A DNA stretch of 64,000 nt from Wolfiporia cocos (GCA_029448655.1 JACCLO010000003.1:4464001-4528000); one strand, 5' to 3'. Counted from the first letter of the stretch, positions 21,900 to 34,053 are shown. Notes: generated by a model from the sequence alone, not told the origin. A program made the numbers and translations.

Positions 21900-23331
21900 T
21901 TGGACGACACCCGTGCTGTATGCGCGTGGGACGTATTCCGGGAATGGCTGAAGTCTGGACGGTACGACCAGTTAATTCAGGAAAAGAAAGCTACCATTGA
22001 GGGGAAAAATGGGCTGGCATGGACTGCGTGGGCTTCGGAAATATATGGACTACTACCTCAAGAGGAGCTCACCGCTATCAAGGAGGAAGTGGGTCAACGC
22101 AAAAAGGAAGGTGCCAAGGAACAAGGCTCAGACATTGACTTTGAAATTAGCCCAGGGGAGTTCATACGAGCAAGGTACGCTTTGCTCTCCTGGATAAAAG
22201 AGCGGAGAGACTGACTACTGAGCCACTTTAGGAAGGCCGTGGCACTGGCCGATGGAGTGAGGGCAGTTACTGATCTCTGGACGAGGGAAACTGGCTGGGT
22301 GGGTACGGTGATGCTTACGGGCCTGGATGGGAGTGGTGTCTTGCAAACATTCGTGTAAGGTGCTTTTGCTTCATATCATCATTTGCTGAACGATAGAAGG
22401 ACAGACACAATTTTGGATGTGACTCGAACGATCAAACCTTTGAGGACATTCTCGTGAAGGAGGCTCAGATATCGTCTCGCCGCTTGCGTTACACGTTGTT
22501 CGGATTCGGGCAAGACATTTTTGACCGTACGTGTATCTTATTGTGCGACGCGACCAAGCTGACAGCAGGACAGCCCGATGAACGATGACCTACGGGCCCA
22601 GCGAGGATCCACCTTTGGAAGCGAACGGCTCTACAGGTGGCACCGTCATCGCTGAGCAAGGTGAAGGGATAGATGGTAGTGGAACGACGTCTGTAGTATC
22701 AGGGGGAGCCAATGAAGGAACGATCTCGGTCACTAATACTAATAGAGGACCTGAAAACAGTCTGGGGATGGCCGGGGAGCAGGTTCCATCTCGGTGCATG
22801 TTGCGAACTCCACATCTTCTGTTTTAGAACCATCGACTGACATAATTGCCTCTTGTATAAGAAGAGGGTCAGATGAGGGAACACATGAGCAGACTGCAAG
22901 TTCAGAGGAATCCGTGCGGAGCGAGCCAGGAGACGGTCTTCATACCACGGCAAAGAGTGATGACAGATTCCCCACCCCCATGAGCAATGGAACCCCAGTT
23001 TCGATGACCAGCAGCTCGCCACTGCCCACGAAGTCAAAGGTCACAGCGGTGGTGGCCGGATCGCACTCGAGACCTGTACAGTCACAAAAACAGAAGCGTC
23101 AAGCTGAGGGCAAGGATGAAGCATTGACTGCTGAAGCTATACACAGGGGACGACCTTCTCGTGTGCGAAAACCAAGTGCCAAGGTCCGTGAAGCAGAAGA
23201 GTATGTCACACTCATCATGCGATCACGCAAATTACTAACATGGTCTATTGCAGGGGTGGACAGCAAACTACATGGCGTAGAATTACGTACAAGAAGGGAG
23301 TAGCTAGTGCGCCTGAGAAAGGAAGGAAATA
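21900..23331 (+). CDS. Hypothetical multi-exon protein, 5' end unresolved
   Basis: Coding blocks in order: AWDVFREWLKSGRYDQL and a Lys/Glu-rich helix (21900-22175), KAVALADGVRAVTDLWTRE and GWVGTVMLTGLDGSG (about 22230-22353), HNFGCDSNDQTFEDILVKE (about 22396-22530), a Ser/Gly-rich low-complexity middle, then GRPSRVRKPSAKVREAEE followed by intron 23201-23252 (GTATGT...TTGCAG) and a short last exon ending at the TAG near 23331. The frame between about 22780 and 22800 shifts by one base, which may be an intron or an indel. Looks like an expanded fungal family of unknown role; lies directly upstream of another hypothetical gene on the same strand. Confidence 0.5.
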
Positions 23332-23579
23332 GCGTGAAAGCTGGTTGTTACTGAGGGTCCATAGCCTAGACGTCAATGTTGCACGCAAATCCTGAGGACG
23401 AGAGTAGTTATACCAAAGAGGACATGGCAAAGACTGAGAAATACCGGGAATAAGAAATTCCCCCAATTCTTGTGCTGCTCACGCTCGTGTGGGCAGTCAT
23501 GGTAAGCGCCGCCAAAGTTTTCACCTCGCTCTTACATCCCCCCTGTTGGCCTGCTTGCACAGTCCATTCTCCCTGCACC

Positions 23580-25386
23580 ATGAGGGGCACGTTGGGCGAA
23601 TCGAGGTCTAAGTACCCCCTACGCCTCCGGAACCTTGCGAAATGGAATGCTGAGAAACGCCGTCCAGTGATCCCCGCCGTGTGTCCGACATGCGAAGTGG
23701 GTTCAGTCGGCGCACAGGTCGTTTACAAGGAGGGTGTAGCAGGTTTTTGGCAGCTTTTTGTGAGTGACATCAGCTGGGATATGATAATGAGGGAGAGCTT
23801 ACTGCGTTCGTGCATACAGTGTAAACTTCTGAAGGAGGTCTGCGGCAAACGTTGGTACCCACAAGAGCAGATATTCCCATCGTCGCAACTCACAGCCGAG
23901 ATGGAGAAGATCCGCTACAACGCAGCTCAGCAGGCGGCTGCCATTAAGGCTGAAAAGGAGGCTGAGAGAGCCAGGAAGGCCGCGGAGAGGGGTGCAAAAG
24001 CTGAGCAACGGAGGCTTGCAGCCCAGCTAAGGAATATACAAGCAGAGGAGAAAAGGAGAGCTAGGGAAGAGCAGAGGGCGGCCAAATGCACTGAACGTGA
24101 GCACAAGAAAGAAGAGCGCGAGGCACAGCGCGTGCTCAAGGCTGTTCAAAATGAGCTGGAGCGTGCTTCACGAACTCACGGCGGTACTGACCCTGTCTCG
24201 CTGAACAGCAATCACCACCTGAAATTTGAGCCACAGAAAGCGAGCCACGCTGACTTCAATGCGTATTTGGCGGAGCTCTTCAAGTCTGATCCTGAGGTAA
24301 GACTTATTTTAAATCAGTGGATTTGCAGAGTGGACTAATATAACCTCCCTGAGGATAATGACAGCGGCGGCGAGAACGAGCCAGACGACAACGACAAAGG
24401 CGGCGATGCCGAAGGCGGAAACCATGAAGACGGCAACAATGAGTCAGGCGGGGATGACAAAGGCAGGGACGATGACAAGCGTGGTGATGCCGGCAAGAGC
24501 AGCAACGACAAGGGAGAGGATGACAAAGGCGAGGACAAGGGCGAGGACGACAACCAAGAGGTCACAGGCGATGGCAATGGGGCGGCCGAGAAGGCTGAAG
24601 GCCGGTTTATACGTGTTTGTTTCTGGGGTCCAGAGGTATGACATTGGTTGTGTTCCAAGTTGAGCATGCTTAACGTGATCACCAGGATGGCACGAAGGGG
24701 AAGGCAATCGTAGTGAGGGTGGTCGAGGGCAATGTTATCCTGAGACACATGCCCTCAGTGCTCGAATATTTCGGATTGACACTGACGTTGCCGATTGAAG
24801 TTTGGAGTTCCCCATCAGGAAGTTGGATCACTGATTACAGAGTGACGTCGGACATTCCTGTCTTTTGTGACACGGTGCTCTTGATCAAGTCGCATGGGCT
24901 TCAAAGGTAAATGGTCAAAGCAGGTCTATTGCCGGTACTAATGTTAGGTTTGTGATGATAGATGTCCAGGAATCGAAATAGAACAGCTAGCACTACATCT
25001 ACCCCCTGTCCCGCTGCGTATCGCCAAGGAGATTCTGGATGCAGGTAAGCATGCAAGTGCTACTGGCCAGATTACATGATCTGACAAGTGCTCGAGGCGC
25101 CGAGCAAAAGGTCTACGAGGGTCATGCAGTTCAGACAAACAGGTCTGGGGCTATCATCGTTGCCGATACTGCGGAAGCGTCATCATCTGCCAAAAAACGG
25201 AGGATCCACGCTAACAGACACGTTGACTATGACAGCCCCATCGACATCAGCAGCGATGACGAGGCACTACACCGTCCGAAGAAGAAAATTAAGTTAGTTA
25301 CGTCAAGGCGGACTACGCTGACGGAGGCATTGCCGTTTGCGAGCGAAGTTGAGGAGAATGGGCGGACCGTAATCGTTCTGGACTAA
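23580..25386 (+). CDS. Hypothetical 530-aa protein with CxxC pairs, coiled coil and acidic linker
   Basis: Five exons in one frame: 23580-24296, 24354-24635, 24686-24906, 24962-25044 and 25097-25386 (1593 nt). Donors are GTAAGA, GTATGA, GTAAAT and GTAAGC. The start is the ATG at 23580 (MRGTLGESRSKYPLRLRNLA). Residues about 40-100 contain two cysteine pairs (CPTC and CIQC, with a further C). Residues about 110-200 are an Ala/Glu/Lys/Arg coiled coil. Exon 2 is Asp/Gly-rich and acidic. Exon 3 forms a hydrophobic folded part (VEGNVILRHMPSVLEYFGL). The tail is basic then acidic (SSAKKRR, DISSDDEA) and ends GRTVIVLD. Nuclear location is suggested by the basic clusters. Function unknown; no known domain was recognised. 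Confidence 0.65.
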
Positions 25387-25839
25387 CAACTTCACTAGCA
25401 ATACATGGTACGTGCTACACGTCGACATCTCTAGAGATATATACACCAACATTGGTTTCTTTAGGGATGAAAGGCAAAGGGGGGTTTATAACGCATGACT
25501 ACAAACCGCAAACATTCGGCAGTACGGCTGCCACCGTGGAGCTCATCTCGTGCTATGCGTAATACAATGAGTTTACGCAACATTTTGCGCTCGCTCAACT
25601 GTCTGATGCGTTATATGGCTACATGTACGTCTCTCACTGTTGTCCATGACATCCAAACACATAGAAATGTACGTCTACAACTGTCGGCATCTGTGCAAGT
25701 AACACTCTGAACAAGTACAAATTACGGTGGATTAACAGCACAAGCGACGGGCATTATGCTTGAGTACATCGTGTTCCTGCTTGCTAGATGAATTACCGTT
25801 ATTTTACATTTATATTTTTGCCTATGTGTATTTGGTCCG
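25387..25839. other. Gene-free stretch
   Basis: AT-rich; nothing convincing on either strand. Confidence 0.5.
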
Positions 25840-25975
25840 AGGCATAGGAATATGCATCTGTGGATGCATCCCGTGTTCACGACGAGATACATCTGCGGAT
25901 GCATCTTATATCCACGAGATGCATCTGCAGATGCATCTCTTCTCCAGTTGTACATGCATCTACGATGCATCTGCT
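25840..25975. repeat. GATGCATCTGCGGATGCATC short tandem/palindromic repeat
   Basis: Several imperfect copies of GATGCATC pairs spaced about 15-30 bp. The same motif forms the subterminal part of foldback family 2. Confidence 0.75.
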
Positions 25976-26029
25976 GATTTATTGCTCATTTACATACACC
26001 CTCTGATCTTATAAGATATTCTTTACGTC

Positions 26030-26222
26030 GATATACAAGCTCACATGGTGCAGTTGGTATAGTTACTGTACTCGTTATTTCACTTGGCTGTTGGTTCGAT
26101 GCCTACAGCTCGTTTGTTTTAGTCCTCTTTAATGCCTTTCCGGGCGTGTGGCTGGCGCTTACCTTAGAGTGCCCCAGATGCATCTGCGGTGTCTCTAAAG
26201 ATGCATCTCCGGCACTGAAGTC
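26030..26222 (+). mobile_element. Right end of a family 2 foldback element, partial
   Basis: A tRNA-like stretch (A-box-like TGGTGCAGTTGG near 26046, B-box GGTTCGATGCC near 26094) is followed by the family 2 terminus AGATGCATCTGCGGTG ... CACTGAAGTCCCTC ending at 26222. No matching left end was found. Confidence 0.65.
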
Positions 26223-27316
26223 CCTCGCACCCGGTAAGAGGTAATATCAGCATAATAGAGGGCGAGAAACGCAACAAATGGCTCTGTACCAATCACTCTA
26301 GCATAATCCGCACTTGAATGCGTCCTGCCTGTAGTGACCAAAGTCAGCTTAAGATTATCTATGGCCCTGGCCGCCCTGTTCGCGTTCTGGCAGACTGACG
26401 GTAGCATTGTCACCGTGCAAACACCGGCGTTTCGCCGCATTGCTTCATGTCGATGTTCATGAGAAATTCCACTGCTGATAGCTTTCATAGCTCGAATAGA
26501 GACGATCGGGAAAAAACAGGGCCGAAGTGATATATCCAGGATGCCTAAGGGTGGTGAGTCAATCTGTGACCGCGTTCATGTCATGGCGTTCACGCTAAAC
26601 CGAATCTCAATCAGATCCTACTTTCCCATCTACTTCACAATCGTGCATCACTGCTGTGGTGCATCTTCCCTTTTGTCCGCACAGTTTTACCATGGAAGTC
26701 TACTCCCTGAACGGTCTAATTGTCGATGAGCGGGACGAGAAAGCGTGGCAGCTTCTCACCACGATAGCCTTTCTAGAATTACGCTAACCGCATCCAGTCG
26801 TCGTCACCAATCTATGCACTGTCGTGTTGGAGATTATCAACAGTGCCAGGGAAGAGTCCTGACAGCAAAGGAAGAACAGTGCCAGTGGCGAATATCGACC
26901 TGTACAGGTGCCATCGGTGCAGCATACGTTGGCAATGACTGATTCGTATACCAGGCACGAATCTAATGAGAGGCCATGTTCCACGATCTCGAGAGCAAAT
27001 AATACCTATTAGTCGACATATTGCCTGGTTTGTGAACGAACAAGAGATGAGATACGCTGTGCTTATTACCGGCAGCACCTGGGAGGCCTGTCACCTTCGT
27101 ACACCGTCGCTGCCCTCACTTCAGCAAGTCCCTTTCGGTCGCGCGCAAGCAAAAATCAAGAGTGGGCAAGAGAGAATGAGATGGCAAACCTTTATTAGGG
27201 AGGCCATCGTCCGGTTTCAGCATGCGGAGGGTCCAGCAAGCTCATCAGTCGCAAGAGAAACAGCCTCTCTTTGCGCACACGCCTAGAGGTGCACATCCTT
27301 GACATGCGAGGCAAGT
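26223..27316. other. Decayed sequence related to 34.6-35.2 kb
   Basis: Shares blocks with 34600-35200 (for example CATTGCTTCATGTCGATG versus GAATTGCTTCGTGTCGGTG). No intact gene. Probably the outer part of the duplicated glycosyltransferase-like locus. Confidence 0.4.
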
Positions 27317-28126
27317 TCAAGGTGGCTCGTCGACAGTGAGACGAAGTCGGCAGAATTTGGCTACAGCATCGCGTACAGGCAAAGGCACACGAGCTCGATG
27401 GCTAATTCCTCTACGAGCCTGTCCACTAATTCGAATACAAACTGGGGACGACTGCCTTATTCGTGTCCCGAATGAACTCGAAGAGCCGGGAGATGAAGTA
27501 GGTGTGGAACTTGCTCGAGTGCTCGGCGAAGTAGGCCGCGCCCCAGCTGCAGAAGATTTGCGATGGGCAGGGCGTCCTTGGGTAGGTGATACCTGCCGCG
27601 TGAAGGTGTTCTGAGCGTTGAATAAGCGGCGGCCCGCTAAATGTGGCTTCTGCTGATATTTTGTGATCACGGAGAATCGTGGGGAAGTCTCATCTGCCTT
27701 GTACCTGATAATACGTATGCTTGATGGCATCGATTCAGAGACGAGGGCGACACCGCCCACAGCGCAGCAGTATCATCTGAATCTAGGCGCAGAAAAGCGG
27801 CGAGACCTCCATGTCGTTCTCTAGCATAGTGTCGTCAATGTCACAAGAGTACGGATACCACGACTCGACCACCGTGGTAAGCGGTCCCCCATGAATCAGG
27901 TGGTGATCCAAGAATACCCGTACACGGTCACGCCGGAGTGCCTCTGCGATCCGAAGCGTCAATGGCGACCGTCTGCTCTGAATCAATGCGCGAACACGTC
28001 AGGACGCCGAAAAATCGCGTGATGGAGAGTAATGCCAGGAGACGGAAGAGCGACCGCGGTCGGTCGTTCGTGAACACCGAAATGTCAACTTGCATAGAGA
28101 TTGTGCATGCGGCCAATCGATGTCAA
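27317..28126 (-). pseudogene. Glycosyltransferase-like pseudogene, copy 1
   Basis: Blocks resemble a fungal glycosyltransferase family: QVDISVFTNDRPRSLFRLL, LRIAEALRRDRVRVFLDHH, ESWYPYS, ENDMEVSPLF and a C-terminal CSWGAAYFAEHSSKF HTYFISRLFEF. A one-base insertion shifts the frame near 27968, and a TAG stands where a Trp is expected right after SPLFCA (about 27783). The sequence between 27600 and 27780 is poorly conserved. Dead copy. The same block recurs twice more at 35.6-36.0 and 40.1-40.45 kb. Confidence 0.55.
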
Positions 28127-28756
28127 CTAGTCAGTACGGTGTTCCCCTAATACATGCAACAATCCTTGCTTCCAAGTTATTGCACATTCATTTGCCCGAT
28201 CCAGTCGTAATAGGGAGGTCCACAGAAGCTCCCTGACTACTGTCAGTGAATCATCGAGGTAGGAGGACAACAATAAAATATCGTCTGGCGCGACAGAGCT
28301 CTGAGGAGGCATGACGAAGACATCTGGCGACGAAGGCAACCTGTCAACCCGGTAATGATATATCACAATTCTCAAGCTCCCGTTTGTTTGTGGAGGGAAG
28401 ATGTCTTTTCCCCGATTGCACCTCCCAAGTCGTGGACCAGAGTGACCTAATTTGTCTGCAGAGTATACCGTGAGAGATAGACCATGTGCATTATCACAAA
28501 CTCGAAAAGCAGCGGACGAGAGACCGGATGGTGAAGTAGGTGTAGCGGAGCGCAGATTGGAGATATTCTCTACTATTCCCTTAGAGCTAGTCGGCATTAC
28601 CGCAGAGAAGGGTTTGAGGAGAGTCAGGATTTCATGTCCAGGAGTACCAACTGAGTCCACGCCAGCACCGCCAAGCACGAGTATCGAGTTAGTGTTTACT
28701 TGTCGCGAAGTTGTGACAGCGGCGACGTCTGCTGAAGCACCAGGTACAGTATCCAA
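28127..28756 (-). CDS. Open frame of 209 codons, possibly upstream part of the glycosyltransferase-like gene
   Basis: Ends right where the glycosyltransferase-like block begins and is on the same strand. It contains SLRIVIYHYRVDRLPSSPD, which could fit an N-terminal strand of such an enzyme. No signal peptide and no clear start were found; a chance frame is possible. Confidence 0.25.
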   Translation of the reverse strand: MDTVPGASADVAAVTTSRQVNTNSILVLGGAGVDSVGTPGHEILTLLKPFSAVMPTSSKGIVENISNLRSATPTSPSGLSSAAFRVCDNAHGLSLTVYSADKLGHSGPRLGRCNRGKDIFPPQTNGSLRIVIYHYRVDRLPSSPDVFVMPPQSSVAPDDILLLSSYLDDSLTVVRELLWTSLLRLDRANECAITWKQGLLHVLGEHRTD

Positions 28757-30906
28757 AGGGGTTTAGGTTACCTCACATGGGCAAAATCTTCATCGAGAGC
28801 GACAAGAGACAAGAAGGAGGTCCGAGTCTGCTGCTGCAACTGCGGAGGCACTACTGGGACGCGATATGTCACGGTGTGACCGGCCTGTCACTCGCTGTGG
28901 ATATTCTGTACAAGGAGACATGCAAATATAAGATCGTGCGTGCTTGGATCCTTTATCTAGATGCCATAAATAATGCGCGCTTTGCGAGTCCCTTGAAATT
29001 GTTGCCTGCGGAGAAATTCAAAAAAGAACCTAAATCGGCGGAATTGGCGCAGACAGGGGAAGGGGCCTGCATCCACATCGGATAATAGCGGAGAAAAGAT
29101 AGAGTAAAACGATGGAAGCGGAAATGAAGGGAGAAAATGTAGGGGCGAACAACTAATTGACTGCTGGAGTATTTGAACCTCTCAAGGAAAACAGAAGGAA
29201 GGAGGACACTGCGCCAGCGGTAGCGAAGACGGTGACCAAGGGTTCGAGGTGCGAGACAAGCACGGCTAAGGCGCAGAGGCGCAAGTAGCCTGCATCGACC
29301 TAGAATCAGACCGTCACCGACACGGCTCAGCCGGAAATATCGGGCACGAAAGCAAGTTATCATACATGGCGTGCATATTCGACCGACTTGCGGAGGTGTC
29401 CTAAAATGGCATGCACACCGACGATGTCACGGTGCAACAGATCAGGAACTCGTCTTGCTCGTCGCCAAGTACAAGGCGACCGTCAAGGGACCACAGGACG
29501 AGCTACGCGGGCGCAGCAACGTCAGCAGCTTCGTGCAGTACGCCCGGCCTCTACAGGGTGACCTCGCGGCCGCTCGCACCGAAGGCCAGCAAGGTCTTGT
29601 GTGTCCCTTGCCGCCACGGCCATCAGCGCTGACCGCAGCCATGGTCCACAGCGCTTGCATCCGCGCAAGGCAACACAGCAGGGCCCAAATGGACGCACTC
29701 GAGGAGGAACTCTTTTACCTCCGCGGCGAGATCGGCGCAACCCAGCACATCTTGCCCTGCATCCGTGTGTTCGCTGGTTGAGAATCCCGCAAACGAGTGG
29801 TCGACCGCAGCGACGCGGCGATGCCCCGCTGGCGGGGTACGAATTTCAATGCCGCGCCGCTGGCGCGCACGAAGGAACTGGAGACGAGCGGCGCATGTGG
29901 CGGCGGGGGGGAGGACCTTGTGCCACGGGCGAGCTTGGAGGTTGCCGAGGGGAGGAAGCAGCGCCGGCGGAGAAGCTGAAGGGCAAGGAGAAGGGCATGC
30001 TCTGGCTGCGGTAGGCGAGTATCTACATACAGCGCGCGCAGGGAGCTGACACATGCCGCGAATGTTCAACAGCAAGTGCGCCGAGTTATGCGAGGCCGTT
30101 GAGGAGATCCTCGGCGTCAAGCTCACGCTCTAGGCGAGTAACGACATATGACCTCACGGCGCAGTTCATGTTTAAGCATTGTGGAAACGGGACGCGCATG
30201 CAGCTCGTGAAGCAGGGCGCGGGCGGGCGTCAGAACCCCCCGCAGCTGGGTTGGCGAGGGGAAGTGCACACCTGACTTCATTGCATGCGTCATTCTGAAG
30301 TCGTACAAGAGCGTCAGATGGTACCAGCACGCTAAGCCTGCGGAATAGGTCTCATGTATAGAGTGCTTCGTTGTCTTGATCGTTTAAACCGACGGCTACC
30401 TGTGTGACGCTGCGGGCTACGATATAAACGATGGTTTAGACCGGCTAGCACTAGTGCAAAGCAGGAAACGGCTGAGGGCGGAGATGTCCCGTTCTCCTCC
30501 TGACCAAATGCCCGTGGTGCGTGTGCCAAAATAGCGGTAAAGGAAACAACAAACCGCGGTACTCACGCAGGGGGTCACATCAGCTCCTTCAGCTCCTTCA
30601 CAGTGTACCTCAGGTGAGATAGCCCGCGGTCAAGATCTCGTGCAGCTTGTCGTTACAGGAATTGACAATCCAGATATCTCCCACAACGTCGTCGTCTAAG
30701 GAAGGTGACGACGATGAGACGAAGAGACTTTGCGCCGCATTTGTGTAGCCAGTCCGCATCGCGAAGACGGGAGGGAATGTCATATTCACGTAAACATAAG
30801 TGATGGTAGAGCTGAAAGGGTTATAGTCAGACTGTATGCGGAGAGCGAGAGGGAAGTGGAGTCGCGATGATGTCGTTAAATGGTCATGATTTATCGCACA
30901 GCTTCA
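28757..30906. other. Stretch with only unrecognised short frames
   Basis: A plus-strand frame at 28777-29085 (HYWDAICHGVTGLSLAVDIL) and GC-rich frames at 29371-30014 show no recognisable family. Possibly gene remnants. Confidence 0.35.
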
Positions 30907-32431
30907 TAGTGATGTGCCAGGCCCGGCCCGGCTCAAAAGCCCCGGCTTTGGCCCGGCTTTGGACAGCCTTGGCTTTTCAAAACCTCAGGCCGGGCCTCCA
31001 TTGATGGCCCAGGGCTTGGCCCGGCCTGGCCTGGGGCTTGCCCGGGGCCTGGCACTGTGAGGATGATGATCACTGTAGCCACACAAACTCATAATGTACC
31101 TTCTTCAACTATCTTCTGACAAAGCCAAGCTCCAGTATCTTCAATAATTAGTGAATTATAGTGTGAAATCATCATTTCACCGGCACGGTGCTCTGTGGCG
31201 CGCCTTCCAAATGGGGCATCGTATAGGCGCCCAAAAGTGAGCGACAGGCTTCAGCACCAAGAATTCAATCCATGGGACTATCTGTCACAAGCCGATTTTC
31301 TCCAACTTGCTTGCGACTAGAAACAACCCTTATCTTATCTAAGCGCCCGCTCATGCATCACGTGCAAGGACCCCGAACACCCCACACGTGCCTACACAGA
31401 CCCCGGACACCCTTGATGTGGCTCTACACCTACGATAGGGTTTACCATACTCTAAATGGTCTATCAGCTTACGTAATACTGTATAGTAGCCAAACATGTA
31501 CAAACAGCCTACGAGCATATATACCAGCCAGACGAGCAGGGAGCACCCCAGACTCGTCTTGGCCTTTGTTGCCTTGAGTAGCCTCAGATCAGGAATACGC
31601 TTTCACGCGAGTCATATTCCCCTGAGTAGTTGCTTGAGATAGCGCTTGTGTCACTATCCTCTTGCTTGAATTTAAAAATATAGACATACTTCATTGGAAT
31701 ATGGCATACTGCTACTATATATATCCTCATATCTGACACAGACTTAGCTCTCTGTGTCCAATCCCAACCGCTGGTCTTGTCTCTAAGGGACCTAACGTCG
31801 TCTATAGGGGGAGCCGCAACACTAAGGGGGGTGACTACCAGACTAGCAGGTATAAGACGGAGGAGACGTCGCACGGGCAGACAAGGAGAGACTATGAAAG
31901 AGGGCACACGCGCCCAACTGACATTAATAGGTCTGAGGTTGTAAGACCTCAGATGCTACTACTTATACATGACGGGTCCGCTACACTAGAGACTACCGGG
32001 CATACCCTAAAGGGGGTGGTCTGTGCGCATGATGGGAACTGTGTCATGTGAGGGGGTTACATAAGTAAGGGGGCGGTGCCAAGGCGCCACTACTATCAGT
32101 AACTGTAATCTAATCTATCTACCGGTCACGTGCCGTCAGGCAGGGGAGGGCGTAGTGACGAAGGGGTTAGCGAGCCTAAGGGGAGGTGTAGTGACATGGG
32201 ATCGAGCCTAGGGGCCCCCACAATATGTCAGCAGGTAAAACTGCGACAATATCATAGTACTAGACATTTTATCCATTAGAGCTTTCAGGCCCGGGGCTCA
32301 CGGCTTGGCCCGGCCCGGCTTGAGACACAAGCCAGGCCCTGGGCCGTGGTGTAGGGCCCGGCCTGGCCCAGCCCAAGTAGGGCTTGGCCTGGCCCGGCCT
32401 ATGGCCCAAAGCCGGGCCTGGCACATCACTA
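30907..32431. mobile_element. hAT-type non-autonomous element 1 (1525 bp)
   Basis: Termini TAGTGATGTGCCAGGCCCGG and its inverse, with a perfect 8-bp target duplication CAGCTTCA (30899-30906, 32432-32439). Long GC-rich CCCGGCCCGGCT subterminal repeats. The 8-bp duplication and TAGTGATG ends are as in hAT elements. No transposase. Contains a solo LTR at 31734-32248. Confidence 0.85.
31734..32248 (-). mobile_element. Solo LTR, family A (515 bp), nested in the hAT-type element
   Basis: On the minus strand it begins TGTCGCAG and ends TCTGTGTCA. Perfect 5-bp target duplication ATATC (31729-31733, 32249-32253). Hairpin GTCTGAGG...CCTCAGAT at 31931-31954. Confidence 0.85.
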
Positions 32432-32667
32432 CAGCTTCAAGACTAAGACGACATACAGATGAGCAATTCCCCACATTGAAGCAAATCAAACTGTGGTGCT
32501 TACTTGATGATACCACGAGAATAGAGGCTGGGGAACCAGATTGGCGCGAGATAGGCCCAATCAGCCTCCATCTTCCTCTTGGTAGTTTGATCTGCGTAGT
32601 GGACCTTCAATTTCACCGACTTCAGCGACGTGTACTTTTCCGGCGCGAGGGGGTGGTCCGGGTGGCA

Positions 32668-32869
32668 GTAGAGTTTCAGTCAATTATCTTGATCTGCCAA
32701 CTGCCCTTCGCTTAAGAAATCGCAGTTGCGAGCTAGGTTTGCATGCAGATTAATCTGCTAGCTGCGGCAGATTAATCTACTGTGACAATAAAATGGTACA
32801 TCCAGGATTAACTGCGATTTCTTAAGCGAAGGGCAGTTGGCAGATCAAGATAATTGACTGAAACTCTAC
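32668..32869. mobile_element. Foldback family 1, deletion derivative (202 bp)
   Basis: Both ends are GTAGAGTTTCAG in inverted orientation; the centre and the tRNA-like boxes are lost. Confidence 0.8.
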
Positions 32870-33131
32870 GAGGGACTTCAGTCAATTATCTTAATCTGCC
32901 AACTGCCCTTCGCTTAAGAAATCGCAGTTGCGAGCTAGGTTTGCACGCAGATTAATCTGCTAACTGCGGCAGATTAATCTACTGTGACAATAAAATGGCA
33001 CATCCCGGATTCGAACCAAGGACCGTAGCGCAGATGAGAATAACAGCATCACGGCGTAATTAGCCAACTGAGCCATTGTGGCAACAATTCCCGTTGACCA
33101 ATCAAAATATATATAACGCAAATTTTACACA
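32870..33131. mobile_element. Foldback family 1, 3'-truncated copy abutting the previous one
   Basis: Begins GAGGGACTTCAG directly after the deletion derivative, runs through the left arm with its tRNA-like boxes, and stops at TTTTACACAT where P450 sequence begins. Confidence 0.75.
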
Positions 33132-33134
33132 TAA

Positions 33135-34053
33135 ATCGCTCACAGTTTCCCCCAGAGCACGGCGACATTACACTCTTTCTTTTTGGCAATGCTGTGCTAT
33201 GCGGACGTCCAACGAAGGGCACAGCAGGAGATAAGCACAGTGATTGGATTTGACAGACTCCCTTTCCTTGCGGACCGTAAGCAACTACCCTACGTCAACG
33301 CTGTGTACCTTGAGACATCAAGATGGAATCCAGTCGCGCCTATAGGTGGGAGGGCCAACGGCACTACTGCATGATCACAGTTGATATCATCTACCCTGCA
33401 CTGCAGGTCTAGCACATCGACTTTCAGAGGATGCCATTCTGGATAACTATCTCTTGCCAAAAGGGTCAACAGTGGTTGTCAACTCATGGTGTGTACGGCG
33501 GCTTACGTCTTATATGTAGAATAACGTGCATACGAACAGGCAGCTACTCCATGATCCAAATATTTACAAAGAACCGTTCGCTTTCAAGCCAGAAAGGTAT
33601 CTCTCATCGCATGACACTGAGAGTGAACTCGATCCAAGCGCGTACGTCTTCGGATACGGGAGACGGTAAGGAAGGTGTAGCCGTCATGGTTGACTGTTGC
33701 TGACAGTTAGTGGCAGAGTTTGCCCTGGTGCGCAGCTTAGATCATAATGTATATTCACTCATAGCCTTCCAGGCTCGCATTTTGCGGGAGCATTACTCTT
33801 TCTCATGATCGCTCACACCCTTGCTGTCTTCGACATCGAGAAACCTGTCGAGGACGGTGTAGTCATAGAGCCGGATACCGAGTTCACAGGTGGCAGTATC
33901 AGGTGAGCAGCCTTACTATGTAGACTTCTATGTAGTGTTGCTGACAGATCGAGATATAAGTCGCCCGCCTGAATACAAGTATTCTATACAACCAAGGTCA
34001 GATGAGGCAAAAGTGCTTCTGATGTCTCTTGCCGGAGATAGCGAGCACATTTG
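33135..34053 (+). pseudogene. Cytochrome P450, 5'-truncated, C-terminal half
   Basis: Haem monooxygenase remnant. Exons: 33135-33345 (LHSFFLAM, then helix K ETSR), 33407-33488 (LPKGSTVVVNSW), 33540-33665 (FKPERYL, then FGYGRR), an 11-nt exon 33717-33727 (VCPG), 33773-33902 (HFAGALLFLMIAHTLAVFDI) and 33948-34053. All phases agree. The haem-binding signature F-G-Y-G-R-R-V-C-P-G is complete, with the Cys ligand in the 11-nt exon. The N-terminal two-thirds, including the membrane anchor and I-helix start, is missing; a truncated foldback element lies at the break. One extra C near 33967 shifts the last exon frame, so the final 30 residues are lost. Non-functional. Confidence 0.85.

Noticed and set aside
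24335..24748. Minus-strand Ser/Pro-rich frame of 137 codons
   Set aside because: It is the antisense of the acidic Asp/Gly linker exon of the 530-aa gene.
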